Origin: Chara braunii
Taxonomy: Eukaryota; Streptophyta; Charophyceae; Charales; Characeae
Assembly: GCA_003427395.1 (NCBI GenBank)
Contig: BFEA01000179.1
Location: forward strand, 895,047-959,046
Reading direction: 5' to 3'
Length of the DNA stretch: 64,000 nucleotides
Numbering within the stretch: the stretch's first letter is position 1; each line of letters begins with the position of its first letter. The translations under genes were made by a program, and so were the position numbers. Below, piece after piece: positions 45,138 through 55,235 of this stretch. The notes under the pieces are model-generated. The model had not been told where the DNA came from. It ran no database searches and was given only the letters and a program-made list of their open reading frames with translations.

Positions 45138-45141
45138 TTAA

Positions 45142-45512
45142 AAGTCCAAAAGTTGGCAGAGCCCATAGTTCGTATCCTCGCAGACAATTGCACAATGTGA
45201 ATCGAGGAATACGTCGAGGGAGTCCAGGCATATTTCCACCTAGAGAAAGATGGGAAGGTGGAGAAAGCTCTCCATTCCTTGACTCTCCTCGTCGAGGACA
45301 ATCTCCCATTTGACATAGATCGCATTCTGGAAGAAGATGTGTTCAGAACCGGAGGTAGGGGTCGTCCACAGAAGCAGTACAACGTCAGGTTCGTTTATCA
45401 GGAACCTGAGGACGACCGTTGGGTTACATGAGCAAAGCTTTTAGAGACCGCTCCAGACATAGTGCACGCCTACGACAAAGAAAAGAAAGGTAAAAGTCTT
45501 GCCTTGCGCTGA
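45142..45512 (+). pseudogene. protease second part fused to chromodomain-like tail (element I)
   Basis: Protease continues through LHSLTLLVEDNLPFDI to about 45312. The sequence then jumps, without stop or frameshift, to RILEEDVFRTGGRGRPQKQY and the divergent strand NVRFVYQEPEDDRW, which in other elements lies at the integrase C-terminus. RT, RNase H and integrase are absent. A TGA near 45429 and a TGA at 45510 follow. Confidence 0.82.
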
Positions 45513-45550
45513 AGTATTCTCGGAGGACCTCGAATTTACGCGAGCAGGAG

Positions 45551-46475
45551 TGAAACGTTTTTCACCTTTACGGTGGCAGATGCAGTACCCAGGACTCAAT
45601 CCCTAGACCTTCCCTTCATACCTGTACAGTACCCGTGAGCCCATGTGTGTTTGAACCCACGACCTGCTGGTTGAAAGTCGTATGTTTAGATGTTGTATGT
45701 AGGGTGGTAGTTGGGTCTTGAGCCGTAGGTCAGCGTGTTAGGAGTCTTAGCAGTGGTAGAGGTCGTAACTGCTACAATTTCGAAGGGTCAAGTCTACAGA
45801 CTTCCAGAACTTCCGGAAGTGGTTCTTCTTAGGTCTTAGAGGTCAGTCCACGTCTGAGTCAGTGAAGGGCAGTCCTAGCACAATCAACAAAGGGCAGTCT
45901 TAGGCCTACCTAGCCTCATCAACGGTACCCAGTCCCAATCACACTTTGTCTAGTCGGCAAGTACCATGTGGGATTGTGTGCACCCCGAGCCCGGTGGAAA
46001 GGGGCAGACCAGCGACGATCCGAAGTACAAATAAAGAGGCAGCGTTCATTCATTCTGCCGGTGAGCCGTGCGGAAGCGCTGTCGGAGCGTCTTGTGTACG
46101 AAGGTCTGCAGGTGCCCGAAAGAGAAGAGGGCTAAGAGGAGGAAGACGTGGCCATGGCCGCTTGTGTTAGTGAGAGATAGAAGACGACAGCCATAGCTGC
46201 CCGTAGGTTAGTAGTAGAGTGTCAGTCTGTGTGTGTGAGTGTGTTGTGTGTATGTGTGTGGGACATCCAGGGAGATCCAGAGTGGGTCTGGGTGTATGTG
46301 TGTGTGTGAACAAGTTGTTGGGGTATAGTTGATCGGCCATAGCCGTACGAGACAAGTTTGAATCTGAACTGTGTTCCTGGCTATGTTATCTCTGAGCTTT
46401 GTGTGGGCGCAAGTTGCTAGCTTGATCGTCATCTGTTTGTACGCATGCTAAGTATCGAGAAAGACAAGTCTGATT
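45551..46475 (+). repeat. 3' LTR of element I (end uncertain)
   Basis: Starts TGAAACGTTTTTCACC directly after TTCTCGGAGGACCTCG and CGAGCAGGAG, the block that also precedes the D LTR. It holds plus-sense GCCATAGCTGCC (46190) and GGCCATAGCC (46330) and GT-rich DNA. Its end is placed at GATTGCA where a B/D-type LTR fragment begins; no second copy confirms this. Confidence 0.5.
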
Positions 46476-46751
46476 GCAGACTCTTGCCTCTGGGACACGA
46501 TTTTTGCCTGGAGAAGTGTCCTTTGCTTGTGGGATATGACTTTTGAATATGACTTTTCAATATGAGACGTGACTTTTGCTTATAGAACGCAACCTTTGCC
46601 TTTGGGATGTGACTGTTCATTGGGTGCCTGTTGACCTTGACTCCTAAGGTACCCGATTGTGACATTTCTGAACTGGTCGACTTGGCCTCCCTTGGCCTAA
46701 GACCTTGACCCTGAAATTCGAATTTGGGTCTGCATTGTGGAATGCCTTTCA
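46476..46751 (-). repeat. B/D-type LTR fragment
   Basis: About 275 bp matching 19540-19806 and 37845-38106 and ending in the same terminal CCTTTCA. The other end is missing. Confidence 0.85.
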
Positions 46752-46955
46752 CTCCCTTCCTTTTTCTCCGTTTGTTTTATGGAAGGAGATGATCATTGTT
46801 TGACCAAGGAAATGGAGATGACGGCGGGGACCTCACAATTCTACCCCGAATACAGGGGCCATTACCTAGCTGCGGCTTGGTGTTGGAAATCAGATGTGGC
46901 GTTCTATCCAAATTTCCTAAAATCGAACGCTTTTCAAAAACCAGAAAACCCATTG

Positions 46956-47829
46956 TGCAAGGAATATGAGCAAGAGTGATAGACAAAAATCCAAATCGCA
47001 AAATCACGAAGTAGCCTAGATAGGCACCAAGCAGAAAGCACAATGCACCGAGATACAACCAAATAAGAGTAACACAATGAACTCAAATGTCGACGTTGAC
47101 ACTCTCTCGACACATCAACATAGTATCCAATGTCGCTCTTCTTGATTGGCGCTCATCGCCCAGGCTACTCTAGCCTACATTACGTTCATGCAACAGGATT
47201 CACTTCGATCTTGAAGACCAGTGTACGTGACGACGCCGACCATGCAGGCTGCCAGCATACACCAGGTACATATCTCTCTCCCCTCACTTCAGCCCTCGAC
47301 TTCCTGACACCCGAAAACCACCACCACCGATCCCCGCCACCCAAAGACCACCACCACCGATTACCCACTCTGCGCCCAGCAGCCTGGCTATGGCCGCCTG
47401 GAACCTGTTGCAGGCAGCGCCCCACACCTCTCAGCGCCCGTGCGCGCCCTGGCCAGCGCTGGCGCAACATTGCTTTGCCCAGCAACGAAGCAGCGTGACC
47501 GCATTGCCTGCTTCGCCAGAATTTTCACTTGCTGGAGTGCTCACTTTCCTTTATGGAGAGTGAGCCCTGCCTATTGTGCCTTGGACCTGGCTGGGTGAGT
47601 TTACACTAGATTCCAGTGGAAAGAGCCAACACAAGCTCACGTTGCTCTGTAACCAACTGGCGTGCTGCAACTGTCTAGTACCCCACATATGAAAATGGCA
47701 AAAATAGGCCTCTCGCAAATACACAAGCCCGCCTTCACTTAGGGCGGGCGTAAGGCATGCAGAGGGCCTGAGCCCGGAACGTAAGTGTGGCCGAGAAGCG
47801 CCTTACGAGGGCTCAATCCTCGCATTCGA
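46956..47829 (-). repeat. 3' LTR of element G
   Basis: 874 bp, starting TGCAAGGAATATGAGC on the plus strand and ending CATTCGA, where the expected CA is mutated to GA. Shorter than the C and F LTRs. It contains GGCTATGGCCGCC (47390) and an antisense donor-like ACCAGGTACAT (47266). It is followed by the purine tract of the family (47830-47842). Confidence 0.8.
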
Positions 47830-47842
47830 TCCCCTTTAGCTT

Positions 47843-50800
47843 CGAAAGTCCGCTAAGCGCAGGTGCTTTCCCCTTCAACTTTCGTTCATAGTCTGCCACG
47901 ACCTGAGGAGCTGTTTCGACCAGCTCCTCTCGTGTGAACCAACGATCTTCTTTAGGATCTATATGATGCCTAAATCTGCCCCGACACTCCCTTGTAGGTT
48001 TTGGCGGTCTTCCCCTGCCGATAGGCTTGGGAACAGGCAAATCTCTATGTTCCATAGATGTCTTCGACATCCACATGGCCATCCATGGTTGGGGGCAGCA
48101 TTGACCTTCTCGAAGGAAACTTGTTAGTCTCAGCGAAAGGTGCAAGGTTTGAGGGATGAAAATCAGGGTAAGTGCGCAGATGACCAGGGATCCTTATCAC
48201 ATATGAGGGCCCATCCAAGTCATCACCCACAATATCCACGACTTCCCAAGGACCAAAGTACTAATGTATTAGCTTTCTAAAGATGTCGAATTCATGTCCT
48301 AGGTCACGAGCCTTTACCCAGAGACGTTTCCCAACCTGAAATGTGGGTTGTCGTCTGTGTTTGTTCTCAAAGGCAATCATAGCCTCCTGAGATATCCGGA
48401 TGTGTTCGACAGCCTGCTGCAACAACTTTTCATACAAGAGTTCAAATTCTATGGTTCTAGGAGTTGCAACTGATCGTTTTTTAGGAAGGAGGAAGTATAG
48501 AGCGGATCTAGGCTTCCACCCCAAATGCAGTTCATTTGGACAGACGCCCATGGTGCTGTGAAAAATGTTGTTGTACAGGCTGGCGATGAGAGGTAGCTTC
48601 TCATCCCACTCATCCTGGTTGGGCTTGATGTACTGCCTCAACAAATGGTACACCACGGGGTTCATTTGTTCCGCCTGTCAGTTGGCTTTGGGGTGATTTC
48701 CCGAAGTCATTTGGAGTTAACTGCCGATCTGTTCAGCAGTCTTTTTCCACAACTCGCTGGTGAACTGAACGTCTCTGTCGCTCACTATATTCTTGGGCAG
48801 TCCAAAAATCATGCACCCAGTTGTCCATGAATAACTTGATGACGTGCTCAGTCTTCACAGTCTCAGGCATGGCAATTAGTCTAGCGTACTTTGTAAACCG
48901 GTCAACTATGACGAAAATGTACCTCTTGCAACTCTTGTTGGGCAAGAGGGTATCCATGAAGTCCATGGAAACCCTCTGTCCGGACCCGCAGGAATAGGCA
49001 ACGGCTTGAGTAACCCAAACGGTGCTTGAGTTTGCAGCTTGTCCCGCTGACAGACTTTTTGCATCATCAAGCATAGTCAGCCACCAAAAACGCTGTACTA
49101 GATTAGCACTAGTCTTTTTGTATCCGAAGTCCCCTGTCTCCTATAAGTAAACTACACAAAGACTTGCTAGACGGCACACACAATCTTTTGAACCCTTCCT
49201 TTTCAAGAAAGAGCAGTCCATCCACCATCACAAACTCGTCAAATGAGGCCTTGTCTTTGGCCTCAAGCTTGCGTATGATGTCCATCATGACGGGGTCTTC
49301 CTTATAGGCCTCGCCTAAGGATCGAGTTACATCATCCGATAGGCCAATCTCAGTTATCAGCGCACGTAGGTAGTCTGCCCTTCGCAAACGCGTATCAGCA
49401 ACCTTATTGTACCCCCCTCTTAACGTAGTCTAGCTTGAAGTCATATTGGTCTATGACTTCAATCCAGTGTTTGAGTGCGTCGGAGAGAACAGACTGCGTT
49501 TTGATCCACTTGAGTGTCTGATGGTCAGTTCTCAAATAAAACAACCTCCCCAACAGATAAAGCCTCCAGTGGACAAAAACGTTATATAGGGCGTAGAGTT
49601 CACTTTCATAGGTGGATTTCACCAACTTCTTTGATGGCATCTTCTTACTCATGTACTCAGTCGGCCTTAACTTCTTCCCTTCTTGTTGAGCCAGCATTGT
49701 GCCAATGTCGTATTAACTTGCGTTAGTGGTCACGATGAATGGCTTCTCAGTATCAGGAAGCATGAGAATCTCATGATGCATGAGAGCATACTTGAATCGT
49801 TTGAAGGCTCTCTCGCATTCATCAGTCCGTTCACATGGAGTGTCAAGGCTAGTTAGATCAGTCAAAGGGGCGGCCACCGTACTATAGTTCTTGACAAAGT
49901 TGTGGGAGTAGCCGGTCATCCCTAAGAAAGATCTGACCTCCGCCACAGATTGAGGTCGTGGGCAGTCACGAATGCTAGCCACCTTTGCATCTTAACACTG
50001 TCCGTGGATATCTCATGACCCAAGTACAAGATTTTGGTGCGACCAAACTCGCATTTCTCCAAATTGATCTTGTACTTGTGCTGCCTCAGGAGACCTAGCG
50101 CAAGGTCTATGTGCTGCGTGCGCTCCTCGGCAGTCTTACTGAAAATAAAAATATTGTCAAGGCACACGATGATAAACTTATCCAAGCAGTCATGGAATAC
50201 TCTATTCATGGCGTGCTGGAATGTACCCGACGCATTGCATAGACCAAAAGGCATCACCACAAACTCGTCCAGACCGCACCTGGTCTGGCAATCTGATGGT
50301 AGTTGGATTTACGATCTAAATTAGTAAGTACTTGCATCCTTGCGCCCTATCCAATAGGTTGTCGATGCAGGGTAGAGGCTCTGCGTCCATCTCAGTGATG
50401 GCATTGAGGCCTCTATAATCAATGCACATCCTCAATGATCCCCCTTTCCTTGGAACGAATAAGACTGGCAACCTGAGGGGAGATATGCTACGCCATATCC
50501 ATCCCTTTTTTGTGAGCTCTTTCAGTTGCCGACGAAGCTCGTCCAACTCGATCGGAGCCATCCTATAGATCCTCCCCTTTGGTGTCTTACTACGTGGGAT
50601 GATTTCTAGGGCATGAACAACCTCCTTGCCTACGACTCGTGAAGGCTCCTCAAACAGATCAGGGTATTTAGCAACGACAACTTCGATCTCTGGGGGTGAT
50701 TTAACGACCTCCCCTTTTTCAGAGATGAAAGCCAAGCACATACCCTCCTCTTGGGTTTTTAATAGTAATTACAAAACGCTGATGCGCACATGCATCCATA

Positions 50801-51140
50801 GGAGTCTACTAACCTGCTAGCCTTGTACTTAGCAGGTCTAACAGTCCTCCCATCTAGCAACACATGCTTAAGCACCTTTCAGTCCCATTCAAACTGGGGC
50901 TTAGCAACCTCGAGGTAGTACATACCGAACAACATGTCGATAGGTAAGCCGTCGCTAACCAGGAACAAAATCCTATGATTAAGTTCCCCACCTCCATAAG
51001 AGAAGGTGCAGACCACGTCCTTGACGTAGTAATTCACTACCATGCGCTCTTTGTTCGCCAGAGTAGATGCTACAGACCTACTCAAGCGTTGCACCCGGTC
51101 CCCTAGGCGCAGTCTCTCAACGCAGTCGCGACTCATGAAG
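47843..51140 (-). pseudogene. pol of element G (PR to chromodomain)
   Basis: From high to low: protease (50879-51172, LNHRILFLVSDGLPIDMLFG); RT with GRIYRMAPIELDELRRQLKEL and VPRKGGSLRMCIDYRG (50316-50741), a frameshift near 50300, and the catalytic site mutated from YLDD to CLDN (50153-50164); RNase H (49404-49697, SELYAL, TDHQTLKW); the zinc finger (49030-49200, damaged); and the integrase core, which shifts frame just before SDRD near 48800. The AEQMN glutamate is retained, but a stop precedes it near 48680. The C-terminal domain (48261-48600) and chromodomain-like tail (47880-48080) are frameshifted relative to each other. Inactive at RT and integrase. Confidence 0.87.
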
Positions 51141-51172
51141 TTCCGTGTGGAGCCAATGCCTACGATCTCAGT

Positions 51173-51730
51173 TTAATTCCCCTCGTAATCAATCATCATC
51201 AATTGATTTCCCTTCTTCTTCAACTCTTGCAGAATCTTCTTCTTCCTACCGTTCGTCACAGGTTGATGCGCTCCTCCTAGCTTAGCCTCCAAATCTAAGC
51301 ACTTCTTGCTGAAGGAGTCAAGAGTGTGATAATCAATGCTGGCCTCACTGACCATTAAGTTCTTGATGTCTGTGGGAAGATGTCTCAATAACATGGTCAG
51401 CAAGACTGGTGGATCATTTCGTACACCAGGGACGACGATGCTCTTTTCTACGGTGTTGGTAAGCTCTCGTACGGACTTGTACTTTTTAGTATCAAGTCCG
51501 GCCAACGCATCAATGGCCTGTTGTGCCTGCTGAGGGTTGTGCCAACGCGTCTCTACCAACTCCATAAAACTCTCTAATGTGTGGGTCAGTGCCCAGTCGT
51601 TCATTCGTTTGCCGAATCCCTTAGATGCAACTAGCCCATCCAACCATCTCGCTGTCGAACCCTCCATATATGAGGCGGCAGTGATCACCTCTTCCTCACG
51701 CAGCGTTCTCTTGTGTGGCGGACCCATCAG
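51173..51730 (-). pseudogene. gag fragment of element G
   Basis: Capsid from EEEVITAASYMEGSTARWLDG through YHTLDSFSKKCLDLEAKLGG to the lysine-rich linker. It is uninterrupted over this stretch and has arginine at the site where gag of C has TGA. The region beyond 51730 has no similarity to gag. Confidence 0.83.
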
Positions 51731-51851
51731 GTGTGATGCTCCGCCTGGGATAGAGATGGAGATGGAGGATGAGAGTGGAGCAAGATGGCACAGCGCAGCT
51801 CCCACGCGAGACTCCAATGCACGTACTCCAAACTGTGTGAATGCAAAATGA

Positions 51852-53289
51852 CCTGAAAAACAGACAACAGCTGGGGTATACCCCAGCGGACTGACTAAAC
51901 TGGACTGGCTGGTAGCGACAGAGGTACCGGCCTGGACTGGACTACCTCGAATACAACACAGGCCCTATGAGAACAGGCCAAGGGGCCGGTCTCACAGGCC
52001 AACCAGAGGTCCGCTACACGATCCTCGGTCTATGATGGATCGCCTAGATACAAGCACGCTTCCGCCAAGAAGCGGAACTCTACCAAAGAAAAAGAAAAAC
52101 CGAGTAGTCTAGGATGCAGAGCAAGCTCCATGCTGAGTCCCTGCGATGCAGCCTAGGATAGAAAGTGTCACAAAAAACAGCAATGTCACAGCTAACAGCC
52201 TAAGTGAAAGCATAAGCAACTAACTAGTATACATGTCCTAGGAAAGCAGAAAGTAATGACAACTAAATCCTAGAGTGTTGGAGGCAGTAGCTTTAGTCTG
52301 GAAACAACTGACTACTGTATAAATCCTAAGAACAGCAAAAGCAGAAACAACTAAATCCTAGAAATGTTAGAGGCAGTAGCCCCAGTCTGAGAGCAACAAA
52401 GCAACAACAAGACAACCATATGTCACAGGAGAAGTGTGTCGCAAACCACATGGTGGGATGGTCTCTGAGGGTGGCGAATGCAGCCTAGGGGTCGATAAAC
52501 TCCTAAGGGCATCCACACATAATGACAGGGAGACAGATGACATCAGGCTCAATGAGGGTACGGAATGGGAGTGAACAGAACCAATGACCCTAACAGATAG
52601 ACCATCAGGGTGGGTAATGCTCGACTAAAGGGGAAACCACTATGGAGGGTCGACCATGCAAGGGAATAAGGGAGCCTGGTAGACTGGGCACACTTAGATG
52701 AAGCATGCACGGCTGCCTAACTAGGGCGTGAGGGCTGGCAGAGGGTAGAAAAAGTGATGGGTAAGGGAATCATGCAAATGACTCCTACGGTGGGGGAAGT
52801 CGGAGCTGGATCCGTAAGTTGGGAAGCCAGGGCGACGCTACGGTCCCGATGCCTGTGTGTATACCAAGGGAGAGCCAAACTCAGAGGAACTCGGCGAAGG
52901 GAGACCATCATGCGACACAACCAGGGTACTGTACAGGGTAAGGTGGTAAGAGAGTGACAATGTCTGAAGAAGGCAAAGTTGATCGTGGCGAAGGCCGTAA
53001 AGCTGCCGATGACGTCCATGATGAGAAGTCCGGAATGTCGTCGAGGAAGAGCCGCAACGTCGACGAGCTGAAGTGGCAAAACTGGAGTGGATGGAGTACT
53101 GAGAAGTCAAAGACGTGGGAAGATAAGTCAGAGTCAACCGTCGTATCAAGCAGGACGACGACGAGTGCGCTGTGGACGCTCAGAAGCATCCGGCTGCTGC
53201 TGAAGGTTGCCTCAGATGGAGCAGGCTCGACTTCAGCAGTCTCCTCAGCCGAGGGAGAAGGAAGAGGGTCAGTGGGCTGAGGAGCAGCA
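51852..53289. other. LTR-like / unassigned region downstream of H
   Basis: No gene recognised. It lies where the 3' LTR of the minus-strand element H would be. A tandem duplication with units about 85 bases apart (52259 and 52344) carries ACAACTAAATCCTAG. CCGGCCTGGACTGGACT-like words (51930) resemble parts of the E LTR and of 900-980. Confidence 0.35.
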
Positions 53290-53688
53290 GTCAACCCAGC
53301 ACGACGAGCAAGTGCCCAAGGGGCTCCCAACTAGCCTCCTCATCAGGATAACCCTTCCAACGTACGAAATACTCGATGTGAGGAGGGTTGTCGTTGGTGA
53401 CTCGGCAACCAATGATGTCTGGAACAAGGAACTCCTCGTGGTCCTCCACCACGATGGGTGGAGGGCGTTCGTATGGTCGTCCAACGAAATGCTCAGACGG
53501 TCTGCGGTTGGGACACAGTAACGAGACGTGGTAGACATCGTGCACACGAGCCTGGCGCAGGTAGTCGGGCAGCTTCACACGGAAGCTGACCGGGCTAGAA
53601 GCCGTATCAGAACCGACAGCCTGGAGAATGCGGCATGGGCCAAATAAGCGACGACGGAACTTGCGAAGCGTGTCCGCTTCGAGCTGTA
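53290..53688 (-). pseudogene. integrase C-terminus and canonical chromodomain of element H
   Basis: Minus strand: KLPDYLRQARVHDVYHVSLL, then VPDIIGCRV and EYFVRWKGYPDEEASWEPL. This is a canonical chromodomain with the WKGY and SWEP motifs that bind methylated histone tails, unlike the divergent modules of the other elements. The core of integrase is missing; the frame is cut at 53689 by an E-type LTR. Confidence 0.85.
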
Positions 53689-54527
53689 TGTTATGATTCT
53701 GGTTGTTCGTTGCCTGTAGGCCAACACTCACTCACATAGACTTCCAGGTATCCAACACTCACTCACATAGACTTCCAGGTATGCCCATACATACACAGAA
53801 GGAAGGTGAGAGGATAGGAGTATCACACCGCACAGGGAGAGATAAACACAGCGGAAGACTTGACCATGCGGTATGACAGGGTACACTGAAAGTGCAATTC
53901 CTCCACTCAATCCTCACAACCAGTCATAGAGAAAAGCCGAGCAGATCACATCCAGAGAACAGTGAAACGATGATAGTTCAAACACAGTATCACACTGTTT
54001 ATTAAACTCAGAGTCTCGAATTGTCAGGATAACTTCAGTACTACAGTGCGCTGCTCGGAATTGAGCAGCGCTTCACTCCCCAACCCTGAATAACACCCAT
54101 AACACCCCCTGAGACCCAGAAACATCAAGCGCCACCCAGATACAGCCTCCTGGGGGAAGCGCCACCATGTAACCAGCCTCTGAGGCCAAGCGCCACTCAG
54201 AGGATGAAGAAGAAGACCAGCGCCACAGTATCTGATGATGACGAAGCGTCGGGAGGCTTCCCGGGTGGAAGCCTGCAATAGCGCCACCAAACCCTGACAA
54301 GATGACCTCTGAGATGGAGCTGCAGCTATGGCTGCAGCGCAAACCCTCTGGGACCCCACTCCGGAGGAGGGTCCAGCAGGGGCACCAATCTCTCTCGCCT
54401 CCAGCAGACCTCGATAACCCAGACCTTTGTCGGCCCCTGCGTGCTGACAGAGTACAACGCAGGTCCCAGCTATGACCTGCACTCCGAAGGTCTGGCTATG
54501 CCCGTCTCCTTCCACGCTGAGCTATGA
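53689..54527 (-). repeat. E-type LTR fragment inside element H
   Basis: Begins TGTTATGATTCTGG like the E LTR and matches it for about 840 bases, then returns to H sequence. It contains a local tandem duplication (53719-53780) of a unit with CCAACACTCACTCACATAG. It includes GCAGCTATGGCTGCAG at 54322. The inner end is missing, so this is not a clean solo LTR. Confidence 0.8.
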
Positions 54528-54539
54528 CCTGCACTCCGA

Positions 54540-55231
54540 TGGACTGCCAACGATCCTCAGGGACAGGAATAGGCTGGAGCTAACCATAAGGCAGGTGGTT
54601 CGCACTGTTCACCTCCTGACAGCTGGCACACTCTGCAACGTAGTCCTTCACAAAGTCCTTGCACTTCGGCTAGACGTATAGGCAGCTCACACGAGCCAAC
54701 GTCTTGTGGAAGCCCATATGACCGGCGGCTGCCTGGTCATGGAACTCTGCTACTGCCCGGACACGTAGTTGTCCATTAAAGGGAACGCAAATACGGGGCT
54801 CTCTGGTGCCCTGTGAACCGTGCCAGCACACAAGACCGTTGTCCCCGAGAGAGTAGTTCGGGACGGTCTTGCCACTCCGAAGGGTCGCATGGATGTAACA
54901 TAGTCGGGCAGTGGCGATACTGAGTACGAAACTCGTCGATCACCGAGTAGTGGATGGTGGTGACCGAGATGGCAGCAAGCTGGATCTGCTCCAGATCATG
55001 GTCAGGGCGCCGGGACAAGGCATTTGCGACCCTAATAGTCTCACCCTTGATGTGCTTAGTAGTGAAACTAAACTCGGATAGGTCGCGCCACCAGCGAGCC
55101 TGTCGAGGAGTGAGCTTCGACTTTGTCAGAAAAGCCTGGACAACAGAGTTGTCCGTGCGCACCGTGAATGGTGCCCCGTGCAGGTAGTGGCGCAAGTGTC
55201 GAGCGACATAAACTACTGCGAGAACCTCATG
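54540..55231 (-). pseudogene. RNase H and integrase zinc finger of element H
   Basis: RNase H with HLRHYLHGAPFTVRTDNS, LTPRQARWWRDLSEF and ANALSRRPDHDLEQ (54880-55200). Then the zinc finger with HMGFHKTLARV and DYVAECASCQEVN (54600-54720), interrupted by a TAG, and PIPVPEDRWQS before the LTR. Same lineage as element J. At about 55231 the sequence switches to plus-strand element F. Confidence 0.83.
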
Positions 55232-55235
55232 TTCT

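Larger units (their letters stand above)
42187..46475 (+). mobile_element. Element I: gag-protease-chromodomain deletion derivative
   Basis: A chromovirus that lacks RT, RNase H and integrase. Gag (42187-44112) is followed by protease, which is interrupted by a 623 bp MITE (44515-45137). Protease then joins directly to the C-terminal chromodomain-like module and a 3' LTR beginning at 45551. Such an element could only have moved with proteins from a relative. Confidence 0.8.
46956..51730 (-). mobile_element. Ty3/gypsy chromovirus G, truncated in gag
   Basis: Minus-strand relative of C: 3' LTR (46956-47829), full pol complement down to protease, and part of gag. Homology to gag of C stops at about 51730, so the leader and 5' LTR are missing. 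Confidence 0.87.

Noticed and set aside
52700-53330. Several 100-140 codon frames downstream of H
   Set aside because: No domain recognised, overlapping on both strands; more likely LTR-like DNA.
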